DNA of 64,000 bases from Pseudorhodoferax sp. Leaf274 (GTDB lineage: Bacteria > Pseudomonadota > Gammaproteobacteria > Burkholderiales > Burkholderiaceae_C), in the NCBI RefSeq assembly GCF_001422445.1, contig NZ_LMNA01000002.1, positions 62,001 to 126,000 on the forward strand, in the 5' to 3' direction. The notes under the pieces were generated by a model, which made no database searches, was not told the DNA's origin, and worked only from the letters and a program-made list of their open reading frames with translations. Each line of letters starts with the position of its first letter. Within the stretch, counting starts at the first letter, position 1. This document shows, piece by piece, positions 36,685 through 46,010 of the stretch. A program made the translations under genes and the position numbers.

Positions 36685-37400
36685 GCGGCCAACTCCACCG
36701 CGCTGGGATGCGGCAACAGCAAGGCGGCCTGCGAGAAGTCGGTGAAGGCGGCGTGCGCGATACCGTTGGCCATGCAGTGGCCGATGAGCTTGTGCTTGGC
36801 CAGCACGAAGTCCGCGCGCCCGGACACGCAGAAATCCGAGGTGCCATCGCCCACGAAGAGCACGCGGTCGTGGCGCTGTTTCTGCTCGGCCAGGCGCTCG
36901 CACTTGCAGTTGCCGCTGGCGCGCACGCACGCGGCGCTGGCCCAGGGCGACTGCAGCTGCCAGCCGCGGGGGGCGGTCTGCACCAGGCGGTTGGCGATCA
37001 CCGGGAGCGCACCGAGCCCATGGCGCCGCAGCACGTGGTGGATCGCATGGTCGATGCCGTCGCTCACGACCTGGACCGGCATGCCGAGCGCGTGGGCGGT
37101 GCGCACGAATTCCGGGAAATGCGGGTCGATGGCGAGGGTGTCCAGGTGCGCGTCCAGCGCGCGCCGGTCCATGTCGAGCAGCGCGACCTGGCCCTTCATG
37201 CATTCGCGCGAGCCGATGTCGCCGCGCTCCCAGGCGTCTTCCAGCGCCTGCCAGCCGTCACGGCCGAAGCGCTGCAGCAGCGAGTCCGTCACGTCCTCGG
37301 TGCTGATGGTGCCGTCGAAGTCGCACTGGACGATCCAGTTGCCACCACGGGGCGGGAGGGAGCGCGAAGCGGCGGCTTCGCATGCGCGGTCGTCAGTCAT
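36681..37400 (-). CDS. HAD-IB phosphatase (MtnX/SerB-like)
   Basis: A 239-residue cytosolic phosphatase of the haloacid dehalogenase superfamily, subfamily IB. Motif I DFDGTIS (nucleophile Asp) lies near residue 27, motif II VVSDGID near 111, and motif III/IV VGDGTSDFCVSGRAD near 193. The closest known relatives in style are phosphoserine phosphatase and MtnX. No methionine-salvage or serine gene is nearby, so it more likely dephosphorylates an intermediate of this operon. It overlaps the fusion-protein gene by 8 bases. Confidence 0.88.
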   Translation of the reverse strand: MTDDRACEAAASRSLPPRGGNWIVQCDFDGTISTEDVTDSLLQRFGRDGWQALEDAWERGDIGSRECMKGQVALLDMDRRALDAHLDTLAIDPHFPEFVRTAHALGMPVQVVSDGIDHAIHHVLRRHGLGALPVIANRLVQTAPRGWQLQSPWASAACVRASGNCKCERLAEQKQRHDRVLFVGDGTSDFCVSGRADFVLAKHKLIGHCMANGIAHAAFTDFSQAALLLPHPSAVELAA

Positions 37401-38316
37401 AGAAACTCACCTTCACGTTCTGTCCGACACGCGCGCTGGGCGCCTGTGCGAACTCCAGGATGCATTCCACGGTGCGGGGCGTGCCGCGGCGGTTGTCGTC
37501 CTGCAGGCGGCTGGCACCGAGCACCGGGCTGATGCGCACGAGCCGCGCCGCCGGCAGCGCGGACGCGGCGGCATCGCCATCGGTCACCACCACGGCACGC
37601 TGGCCCACGTGGACCTGGCCGAGGAAGCTCTCGTTGAGCTCGGCACGGACCTGCAGCGGCCGGTTGGGCAGCAGCGTGAAGGCGGTGGCGGTGGCCAGCG
37701 CGTGCTGGCCGGGCTTCACGGCGACACGCAGCAGCACGCCGTCCTGCGGCGCCACCAGGCTCAGCCGGGCGCGCTGTGCACGCAGCAGCGCGATGCGGCT
37801 GCGCGCCACCTCCGTCGCCGCCCGCCCCACCAGCACTTCCGATTCCAGGTCCTTGACGGCCTGCTGCGCTTCGTCGGCCCGCTGCGGCTCGGCTGCGCCT
37901 GCGCGCGCGGCGCCGGCCAGGCGGCTGGCCGTCTGGCGCAGCGCGGGCAGCCGTTGCGCCTGCGCGTCGACCCGGGCCTGCGACAGCCGCAGTTCCGCCT
38001 GCGCCACCGCCAGCTCCTCGGCGCCGGCGGGGTCTGCCAGTTGCGCCAGCGGCTGCCCGCGCCGCACGGCCTGGCCCTCCTGCACGGCGACGGCAGCCAC
38101 CGGCCCGTCCTGCCCGAAGTTGAGGTCGAGCAGCCCGCCCTGCACCTCGATGAGGCCGCGCGCCACGGCCACTGCCGGCTGCGCCGCGGGCGCGGCGACG
38201 GCGGCCTGCAGCGGCATGGCGGCGTGGTCGCCGCAGGCGCACAGCGCCAGGGCCAGGACCAGCGGCAGCGCGGTCCGGCACCGGCGAAGGAAATGGGATC
38301 GTGTCGGCTTGCTCAT
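37393..38316 (-). CDS. Membrane fusion lipoprotein (HlyD/MacA family)
   Basis: Periplasmic adaptor linking the inner-membrane ABC pump to the outer membrane factor. The 307-residue precursor has a lipoprotein signal with lipobox LCAC near residue 28, a biotinyl-lipoyl-like half GQDGPVAAVAVQEGQAVRRGQPLAQL near 68-95, and a short helical hairpin of Ala/Gln/Arg-rich coiled coil near 100-180. The second lipoyl half follows (VAPQDGVLLRVAVKPGQHA), then a beta-barrel. The start overlaps the ATPase gene by ATGA. Its short hairpin suits a MacA-like stack on the TolC-type partner. Confidence 0.88.
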   Translation of the reverse strand: MSKPTRSHFLRRCRTALPLVLALALCACGDHAAMPLQAAVAAPAAQPAVAVARGLIEVQGGLLDLNFGQDGPVAAVAVQEGQAVRRGQPLAQLADPAGAEELAVAQAELRLSQARVDAQAQRLPALRQTASRLAGAARAGAAEPQRADEAQQAVKDLESEVLVGRAATEVARSRIALLRAQRARLSLVAPQDGVLLRVAVKPGQHALATATAFTLLPNRPLQVRAELNESFLGQVHVGQRAVVVTDGDAAASALPAARLVRISPVLGASRLQDDNRRGTPRTVECILEFAQAPSARVGQNVKVSFYD

Positions 38317-39053
38317 GCTGCGGTTTCAGGAGTCGGGGAAGGTGGCCGCCAGTCGCTGCGGATGGCGCCGTCCTCCATGCCCACCACGCGGTCGGCGTGG
38401 CGCACCAGGCGCGGGTCGTGGCTCACGCACAGCACGGTGGTGCCGTGCGTGCGCGCGACGCGGTGCAGGATGTCGATCACGCGCTGCCCGCTCTCGGCGT
38501 CCAGCGCACTGGTGGGCTCGTCGGCGAACAGCAGCTGCGGCTCCTTGGCGATGGCGCGGGCGATGGCCACGCGCTGCTTCTCGCCGCCCGACAGCTGCCA
38601 GGGGCGCATCTCCATGCGGCTGGCCAGGCCGACTTCGTCGAGCGCCCGGCGCGCACGCACGCGGCTCTCGCCGTCGCGCATGCCCAGGTAGCCCAGGGGC
38701 ACCTGCACCTGCTCCACGGCGGTCAGGGCCGGGAACAGGTTGAAGCCCTGGAACACGAAGCCCGTGTGCTGCAGGCGAAAGCGCTCCAGCGCCCGCCGGC
38801 CCAGCTGACCGAGGTCCTGGCCCAGCGCCAGCGCATGGCCCGCATCGGGATGCTGCAGGCCGGACAGGATCGACAGCAGCGTGCTCTTGCCGCAGCCGGA
38901 GGGGCCGGCGATCAGCGTGAGTTCGCCCGCGCGCACCGCGATCGAGAGTTCGGAGATCACCTGCACGTGCACCGCGCCCGACTGGAACGACTTCCTGATC
39001 TGGCGGGCCTGCAGGCTGGTGGTGGCCGCGGCTTCTGGACGGTCTCGCAGCAT
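38313..39053 (-). CDS. ABC exporter ATP-binding protein (MacB/LolD type)
   Basis: A 246-residue ATPase with Walker A GPSGCGKST near residue 49, Q-loop FVFQGFNLFPAL near 96, signature [15 protein letters not shown] near 149, Walker B LLFADEPTSALD near 169, and H-loop SHDPRL near 205. The pattern belongs to the MacB/LolD/DevA group. The gene starts 2 bases after the permease stop and overlaps the fusion-protein start. In DevBCA-type pumps the ATPase and permease are likewise separate chains. Confidence 0.92.
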   Translation of the reverse strand: MLRDRPEAAATTSLQARQIRKSFQSGAVHVQVISELSIAVRAGELTLIAGPSGCGKSTLLSILSGLQHPDAGHALALGQDLGQLGRRALERFRLQHTGFVFQGFNLFPALTAVEQVQVPLGYLGMRDGESRVRARRALDEVGLASRMEMRPWQLSGGEKQRVAIARAIAKEPQLLFADEPTSALDAESGQRVIDILHRVARTHGTTVLCVSHDPRLVRHADRVVGMEDGAIRSDWRPPSPTPETAA

Positions 39054-39055
39054 GT

Positions 39056-40192
39056 TCAACGCAGCAGCATGGAAGGGTCGGCCCGCAGCACGCCGCGCAT
39101 GGCCACGATGCCGGACAGCAGCGCGACCAGCACCACCATGGCGGCGCAGGACAGGGCGACGGCGGGCGTCATCGCCACCGGAACGCCGTAGGCCGCCGCC
39201 ACGCCGAGCAGGCTGGCGCTGGCCAGGGCGGCCAGCAGCAGGCCGAGGCCGCCGATCCAGCCGGCCTGCTCGACCACCAGGCGGCCCAGCGCGCCATGGC
39301 TCACGCCCAGGGCGTTGAGCACCGCGTACTCGCGCGAGGAGCCGGCCACGACCGCCAGCAGCGACTGGCTGGTGACGACGACGCCGACGACGCACACCAC
39401 GACGACCATGAACAGCACGGCCACGCCGGCGCCGGTGTCGAAGATCCAGTAGAGCTGCGAGCGGCGCGAGAACTGCTGCGCGGTCCAGACCTCGTAGGGG
39501 CCGAAGGCGGCCTCGGTCCGGGACAGGCGCGCCTGCGCCGCCTGGGCGTCCGCCGGCGCACGCGTGCTGGCGACCCAGTAGGTGCTGCCGCCGGTGGCAT
39601 CGGCGTCGGACAGGTCGCGCGCGGTCTCCAGCGATGCGAGGACGTTGACGCCGCCGAGCCCGCGCAGGCCGCTGATGGTGGCCGCCACGCGCACGCGGTG
39701 GCCGTTGATCCAGGCCACCTGGCCCGCACGCGTGCCCAGCGTGTCCAGGTCGGCCTGGTCGACGATCACCGCGCCGGGCGCGCGCAGCGCCTCACGCTGC
39801 CAGGGCGTCAGCAGCCGCGCGAACATCAGGCCGTCGGCCGCGGTGCGGATGCCCGACACATAGACGGGCACCCCGCCGGTGCCGGGGTCGGCGCTGTACC
39901 AGTCGGCATCCACCCACAGGTAGGGTTCGACCGCCTGGACGGCCGGGTCCATCTGCAGGCGCGATGCCAGGTCCGAGCCGATGGTGCGGCCAAAGCTCAC
40001 GCTCTGCGTGCCGGGGTAGCCGACCCACAGGTCGGCGCGGGAGGTGTTCACGTACACCGCGGCGCTGCCGAAGATGCCCAGCACCAGCGCGGCCTGCACG
40101 ACCAGCAGCAGGCCGGAGAAGCCCACGGCGAAGATCGAAGGGACGAAGCGGCGCCATTCGTGCACCAGCGTCTTGCGGGCCAGCGCGATCAT
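39056..40192 (-). CDS. FtsX/MacB-like ABC permease
   Basis: A 378-residue inner-membrane permease with one N-terminal helix (residues about 19-43), a periplasmic MacB-type domain (about 50-255) and three C-terminal helices (near 260-285, 310-335 and 345-368), the four-helix plan of MacB and DevC. It is coupled to the outer-membrane-factor gene by an ATGA overlap and to the ATPase gene by a 2-base gap. With the adaptor and outer membrane factor it forms a complete tripartite export pump. Confidence 0.9.
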   Translation of the reverse strand: MIALARKTLVHEWRRFVPSIFAVGFSGLLLVVQAALVLGIFGSAAVYVNTSRADLWVGYPGTQSVSFGRTIGSDLASRLQMDPAVQAVEPYLWVDADWYSADPGTGGVPVYVSGIRTAADGLMFARLLTPWQREALRAPGAVIVDQADLDTLGTRAGQVAWINGHRVRVAATISGLRGLGGVNVLASLETARDLSDADATGGSTYWVASTRAPADAQAAQARLSRTEAAFGPYEVWTAQQFSRRSQLYWIFDTGAGVAVLFMVVVVCVVGVVVTSQSLLAVVAGSSREYAVLNALGVSHGALGRLVVEQAGWIGGLGLLLAALASASLLGVAAAYGVPVAMTPAVALSCAAMVVLVALLSGIVAMRGVLRADPSMLLR

Positions 40193-41607
40193 CCGGCGCC
40201 CCCGGCGTCGGCCGCCTGCGGGCCGGGCGCAGGCAGCGGCGCGCCGCCCAGGGCCTTGTAGAGCGCGACGTAGGCCAGTGCGCGCGCATCCTGCGCCGCC
40301 AGCAGATCGGCCTGCGCCTGCAGCGCCGCGCGGCGCAGCGCCAGGCCGTCGTATTCGCTGGACAGGCCCAGGCCGCGGCGGACCTGGCCGCCCGCGGCCT
40401 GCGCCTGCAGGCCGGCCCAGGCCGCCTGCAGCGCCTGCGCACGCGACTGCTGGGCGGCGTAGGCCGCCAGCGCGCGTTCGGCCTCGTCGACCCCGGCCAG
40501 CGCGGCGCGCCGGTAGCCCAGCAGCGCCGCGTGGAGCGCCTCCTGCTGCGCCTGGACCTGCAGCGACCGGCGGCCCCAGTCGAACAGCGGAATGTCGATG
40601 ACGGGGCCGAACGCGGGCACGTTGTCGGTGCGCGTGCGGAAGTTGCGCGTGAGGTTGTACGAGTACAGCAGCGAGCCCATGATGGCCAGCCGCAGATAGA
40701 GTTCGGAACGCGCCAGCCCGAGGGCCGCGGCGGCCTTGCGCACCTGGGCCTCGGCGCCGCGCACATCGGGGCGCGTGCGCACCAGGTCGGCCGGCAGTTC
40801 GGCCAGCGCGCCCGGTTGCAGCGTGGCGCCACCGGCGCCGGCGGGCCCTGCGCTCCAGGCCGGATCGGGGGCCTGGCGCCCCAGCAGGGTGGCGAGCGCC
40901 TGCGCGGACTGCGCCATCGCCTCGCGCGGCATGAACTGCGCGGCGCGGCTCTGGTCGATGCGGACGCGGGCCAGTTCCACGTCGCCCTCCTGCCCCAGGC
41001 GGGCCTGCCGGCGCACCTCGGCCAATTCGGCGCCGCGCGACTCCAGTTCGCCGACCTGCAACTGCAGCTGCAGCTGGCGCCGGGCGGCCTGCAGGTCGAG
41101 GTAGTGGCGCACCACGTCGGCGACCACGGCCACGCGCACGCCCTGGGCGTCGGCCTCGGCGGCATCGGTGTCGGCCGAGGCCGCGTCGCGCGTGCTCTGG
41201 CCGGCGCCGAACAGGCCCAGCTCCCAGACCATGTCGATGCTGGCGTGGAAGTAGGTGTCGGTGGCCGAGATGTCCTGCAGCGTCTGTGCGTTGATGCCCA
41301 GGGATGGCTTGAACGCGAGCGCCGCGCGCCGGCCCTGCAGGCGCACCTCGCGCAGGCGGGAGGTGGCGATCGCCAGGTCCAGGTTGTGCGCCAGCGCCTC
41401 GTCGACGAGCGCGTCGAGCGCCGGGTCGCCGAAGGCCTTCCACCAGCCGCGCAGGTCGACCTGCGTGGCCCCGGCCAGGGCGGGCTGCGTCCAGGCGGCC
41501 GGCATGGACGGCGGCGCCGGCGGATCGGCCGGCACCGGTGCGGCGCAGCCGCTGGCCAGCGCGGCGAACGCCACGGCGTGCAACAGGAAGAAGGGGGTGC
41601 GGTTCAA
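40189..41607 (-). CDS. Outer membrane factor lipoprotein (NodT family)
   Basis: TolC-like outer membrane channel, 472 residues, and the first gene of the nine-gene operon. A lipoprotein signal ends in lipobox ASGC near residue 21. Two outer-membrane-efflux repeats follow: an N-terminal one with long Ala/Gln-rich helices (about 60-225) and a C-terminal one (about 265-450). A GWWKAFGDPALDALVDEALAHN segment near 53 is typical of NodT proteins. It is divergent from the response regulator gene, with a 216-base shared control region. Confidence 0.9.
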   Translation of the reverse strand: MNRTPFFLLHAVAFAALASGCAAPVPADPPAPPSMPAAWTQPALAGATQVDLRGWWKAFGDPALDALVDEALAHNLDLAIATSRLREVRLQGRRAALAFKPSLGINAQTLQDISATDTYFHASIDMVWELGLFGAGQSTRDAASADTDAAEADAQGVRVAVVADVVRHYLDLQAARRQLQLQLQVGELESRGAELAEVRRQARLGQEGDVELARVRIDQSRAAQFMPREAMAQSAQALATLLGRQAPDPAWSAGPAGAGGATLQPGALAELPADLVRTRPDVRGAEAQVRKAAAALGLARSELYLRLAIMGSLLYSYNLTRNFRTRTDNVPAFGPVIDIPLFDWGRRSLQVQAQQEALHAALLGYRRAALAGVDEAERALAAYAAQQSRAQALQAAWAGLQAQAAGGQVRRGLGLSSEYDGLALRRAALQAQADLLAAQDARALAYVALYKALGGAPLPAPGPQAADAGGAG

Positions 41608-41823
41608 GCCGGGCCGTTGTTGGGTGGTCTGGGCCCGGCTCCGGTGCCTGGGCGCTCAGTGCTGCCGATTGGGCTTGGGCAAGCTTGCTTCGCAGTGCAC
41701 GCCATGTGGAGATTGCGTGGAGATGGCCGGCCGCTGCCGGCCCGCGTCGTGCGCAGGACAATGCGCCCGAGCCAGTCCCGGCCTGCGCGTGCACCTGCCG
41801 CGCCGGCCGAACGTTCTACCCGC
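41608..41823. promoter_or_regulatory. Divergent control region between the export operon and the two-component genes
   Basis: A 216-base gap between the start of the outer-membrane-factor gene (reverse) and of the response regulator gene (forward). It should hold both promoters and probably the regulator's binding sites. I see no clean sigma-70 hexamers or obvious tandem repeat, so this rests on gene arrangement only. Confidence 0.45.
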
Positions 41824-42564
41824 ATGACCATGACCAGCACAGCGCCGCCACCCGGACCCCTCGTCCTCGTCGTCGAGGACGAGCCCAGCATCGCGAGCAT
41901 CCTCACGGCCTACCTGGAGCGCGAAGGCCTGCGGGCCCGCCAGACCGGGGACGGCACCACGGCGCTGCAGCTGTTCCGCCAGCTGCGGCCCGACCTCGTG
42001 CTGCTGGACATCCACCTGCCCGGCATCGACGGCCTGGACCTCCTGCGGGCGATCCGCGAAGACGGCCAGACGCCGGTCATCATGGTCACGGCGCTGGCCG
42101 ACGATGTCGACAAGCTGCTGGGCCTGCGCATGGGCGCCGACGACTACGTGGTCAAGCCCTTCAGCCCGCCGGAGGTCGTGGCCCGCGTGCGCGCGGTGCT
42201 GCGCCGCGCGGCGCCGCAGGCCGCCGCCAAGGGGACGGCCTCGATCCGCGTCGGGCGCATCGAGATCGACCACCGGGCGCACGAGGCCCTGGCGCATGAA
42301 CCGGACGGGCGCACCGTGCCGCTGCCGCTGACACTCACCGAGTTCCGCCTGCTGGCCTGCCTGGCCGCCCAGCCCAGGCGCTGCTTCTCGCGCAGCCACC
42401 TGATCGAGCACTGCCTGCCCGAGAGCGATGCGCTGGACCGGGTCATCGATTCGCACCTGTCCAAGCTGCGGCGCAAGCTGCAGCAGGCAGGCCAGGGCGA
42501 CCTGATCGAGACCGTGCGCGGCATCGGCTACCGGCTGTTGCCCGGCGACGCCCTGTCGGCCTGA
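41824..42564 (+). CDS. OmpR/BaeR-type response regulator
   Basis: A 246-residue regulator with a receiver domain (phospho-acceptor D62 in LLDIHLPG, acidic pair near 18-19, conserved Lys in DYVVKPFSP near 113) and a C-terminal winged helix (LTLTEFRLLACLAAQPRRCFSR, then DSHLSKLRRKL and VRGIGYRL). It is similar in style to BaeR. Two ATG codons two apart are possible starts. It shares an operon with the kinase gene (10-base gap) and is divergent from the export operon it probably controls. Confidence 0.9.
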   Translation: MTMTSTAPPPGPLVLVVEDEPSIASILTAYLEREGLRARQTGDGTTALQLFRQLRPDLVLLDIHLPGIDGLDLLRAIREDGQTPVIMVTALADDVDKLLGLRMGADDYVVKPFSPPEVVARVRAVLRRAAPQAAAKGTASIRVGRIEIDHRAHEALAHEPDGRTVPLPLTLTEFRLLACLAAQPRRCFSRSHLIEHCLPESDALDRVIDSHLSKLRRKLQQAGQGDLIETVRGIGYRLLPGDALSA

Positions 42565-42574
42565 GGCGCGGGCC

Positions 42575-43741
42575 ATGCTGGGCAAGAACTCCGTGCTCGA
42601 CCGGATCTGGATCCGCTTCGGGCTCTACATCGGCGGCACGCTGATCGCCACCATGGGGCTGCTGGCGGCCAGCGTCACCGTGTTCAACGAAGTGCAGTAC
42701 CGCGCGTTCTACCGGACGCTGCCCTCGGCGTTGCAGGCCGAGATGGACGAACTCAACGCACAGGACCTGGCCGACGGCCCACGCGCCCGGGCGATCTACG
42801 GCCAATACTGGCAGGGCGACCTGCTGTTCGGCGAGAAGGTGTCGCTGCTCGTCGGCCTGGTGGTGTGCTTTCCGTTCGGCCTGGTGGTGGGCTTCTTCGT
42901 CTCGCGCATGGTGACCAAGCCCCTGGCCTCCATGGCCGCGGCGGCCACCCTGGTGGCGACCGGCGACTTCTCGGTGCGTGCAGCCCCGGCCCGCTACAAG
43001 GGCGAGATGGCCGAGATGGTCGGCCATTTCAACCAGATGATCGACGCGCTGGACGGCATGGCGCGCGAGCGCCGGGCCACGACGGCCTCGATCTCGCACG
43101 AGCTGCGCACGCCGCTCACGGTGCTGCGGGCGCGGCTGCACGGCATCTGCGATGGCGTGATCGCCGCGGACGCCACGGAGTCCCGCCTGCTGCTCGACCA
43201 GGTGGAGCACCTGGGCCGCCTGGTGGACGACCTGCACACCCTGTCGCTGGCCGAGGCCGGGCAGCTCTCGCTGCACCTGGTGGAGCAGGACCTGGCCGCC
43301 CTGGCGCAGGACACCCTGTCCGGCCATGCCGCGCGCATCCGCGACCATGGCGTGGTGCTCGAACTCACGCTCCCGCCCGTGCCGGGCTCCGCGCGGGTGG
43401 AGGTGGACGCGGTCCGCATGCGCCAGATCCTGGTCAACCTGGTCGAGAACGCCCTGCGCCACGCACGCGCGGGCGGTTGGCTGGGCGTGGACGTTGCGGT
43501 CGACCGGGAGGCCGTGCGCTTGTCCGTGAGCGACAACGGCCCCGGCATGTCCGAAGCGCAGCTGGCCAACCCGTTCAAGCGCTTCGCGCATGCGCCCGGC
43601 AAGACCGGCGAGGGCTCCGGCCTGGGGCTGTCCATCGTCCATGCGCTGGCGACACGCCAGGGCGCCACGGTGCAAGTGCGCCCCCGCGAGGCGGGCCGGG
43701 GCCTGTGCTTCACGGTGACGCTGGCACGGGCGGTGCGCTAG
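42575..43741 (+). CDS. Sensor histidine kinase (BaeS-like)
   Basis: A 388-residue inner-membrane kinase with two membrane helices (near residues 13-35 and 88-110) that enclose a short periplasmic loop of about 50 residues. Then come a HAMP domain (about 111-165), a HisKA box with H175 in SISHELRTPLT, and an ATPase domain with N box NLVENALRHA near 292, G1 DNGPGM near 325 and G2 GEGSGLGLSIV near 348. The small sensor loop suggests it senses envelope or membrane changes. GAGG precedes the ATG. It is the partner of the response regulator just upstream. Confidence 0.91.
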   Translation: MLGKNSVLDRIWIRFGLYIGGTLIATMGLLAASVTVFNEVQYRAFYRTLPSALQAEMDELNAQDLADGPRARAIYGQYWQGDLLFGEKVSLLVGLVVCFPFGLVVGFFVSRMVTKPLASMAAAATLVATGDFSVRAAPARYKGEMAEMVGHFNQMIDALDGMARERRATTASISHELRTPLTVLRARLHGICDGVIAADATESRLLLDQVEHLGRLVDDLHTLSLAEAGQLSLHLVEQDLAALAQDTLSGHAARIRDHGVVLELTLPPVPGSARVEVDAVRMRQILVNLVENALRHARAGGWLGVDVAVDREAVRLSVSDNGPGMSEAQLANPFKRFAHAPGKTGEGSGLGLSIVHALATRQGATVQVRPREAGRGLCFTVTLARAVR

Positions 43742-43757
43742 AAAACGCCTGCGCGCA

Positions 43758-43803
43758 AGCCGCCGTGGACGGGCTGCGGCGGCTGTTGGCGCGGCAGTTT
43801 TTT
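43758..43803 (+). terminator. Possible terminator after the kinase gene
   Basis: A perfect eight-pair stem (AGCCGCCG 43758-43765 with CGGCGGCT 43777-43784) is followed, 13 bases later, by a run of six T at 43798-43803. The separation makes a classic intrinsic terminator doubtful. Confidence 0.3.
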
Positions 43804-43813
43804 CCCGCCGCCA

Positions 43814-43842
43814 CTTGAACCGCCACGTTTCACCCTTATGAT
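43814..43842 (+). promoter_or_regulatory. groES promoter (overlapping sigma-70 and heat-shock type)
   Basis: TTGAAC (43815-43820) and TATGAT (43837-43842) with a 16-base spacer make a good sigma-70 promoter. CTTGAA (43814-43819) followed after 13 bases by CCCTTAT also fits a weak sigma-32 heat-shock promoter. The start point would fall inside the CIRCE operator. Confidence 0.6.
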
Positions 43843-43868
43843 TAGCACTCGCTGGGGATGAGTGCTAA
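43842..43868 (+). promoter_or_regulatory. CIRCE operator (HrcA binding site)
   Basis: Perfect match to the CIRCE consensus: TTAGCACTC (43842-43850), nine-base spacer, GAGTGCTAA (43860-43868). CIRCE is bound by the repressor HrcA, which releases under heat stress. It lies at the expected start of transcription of groESL. The hrcA gene is not in the window. Confidence 0.96.
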
Positions 43869-43936
43869 CGAAGCTTTCGCCCCACGTAATCCAAATTTGC
43901 AGCCACCGGCTGTGCCCTTCCAAGCCTCTTCAGGAG

Positions 43937-44233
43937 ATGCAATTGAAACTTCGTCCTTTGGCCGATCGCGTGATCGTCAAGCGCATTGAAAGCGAAACCA
44001 AGACCGCCTCTGGCATCGTGATCCCCGACAACGCTGCCGAGAAGCCCGACCAAGGCGAAGTCCTGGCCGTGGGCCCGGGCAAGCTGGACGACAACGGCAA
44101 GCGCGTCGAGCTGTCGATCCGTGTCGGCGACCGCGTGCTGTTCGGCAAGTACTCGGGCCAGACCGTCAAGGTCGATGGCGACGAACTGCTGGTGATGAAG
44201 GAAGACGACCTGTTCGCAGTCGTCGAGAAGTAA
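43937..44233 (+). CDS. groES: Co-chaperonin GroES
   Basis: Ten-kilodalton heptameric lid of the GroEL folding chamber; 98 residues from this ATG. It has the usual [12 protein letters not shown] start, the mobile-loop region [13 protein letters not shown] near 18-32, and a C-terminal DDLFAVVEK. The ATG directly follows AGGAG with no spacer. A TTG two codons later (43943) would have an ideal six-base spacer and give the usual family start MKLRPL, so the real start may be 43943. CIRCE and an overlapping promoter lie upstream, and groEL follows after 47 bases. Confidence 0.95.
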   Translation: MQLKLRPLADRVIVKRIESETKTASGIVIPDNAAEKPDQGEVLAVGPGKLDDNGKRVELSIRVGDRVLFGKYSGQTVKVDGDELLVMKEDDLFAVVEK

Positions 44234-44259
44234 TTTCTCGCCTCGCACCCTCTTACTGA

Positions 44260-45921
<1,662 letters not shown>

Positions 45922-45961
45922 TGCCTGCCCGGTGCGGCCGACGAAGCCGCACCGCCCCATG

Positions 45962-45997
45962 AAAAAAGCCCCGCAGCGCAAGCTGCGGGGCTTTTTT
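45962..45997. terminator. Bidirectional terminator between groEL and the FHA gene
   Basis: A perfect 15-pair inverted repeat (45962-45976 with 45983-45997) around the six-base loop CGCAAG. The GC-rich core GCCCCGCAG is flanked by A6 on one side and T6 on the other, so it can end transcription from both convergent genes. Confidence 0.93.
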
Positions 45998-46010
45998 CAT
46001 TCCATGCCCG

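Noticed and set aside
38313..39395. An ATPase chain starting 114 codons further upstream
   Set aside because: The extra N terminus is the FtsX permease gene read in another frame. The ATG at 39053, 2 bases after the permease stop, gives the normal family start.
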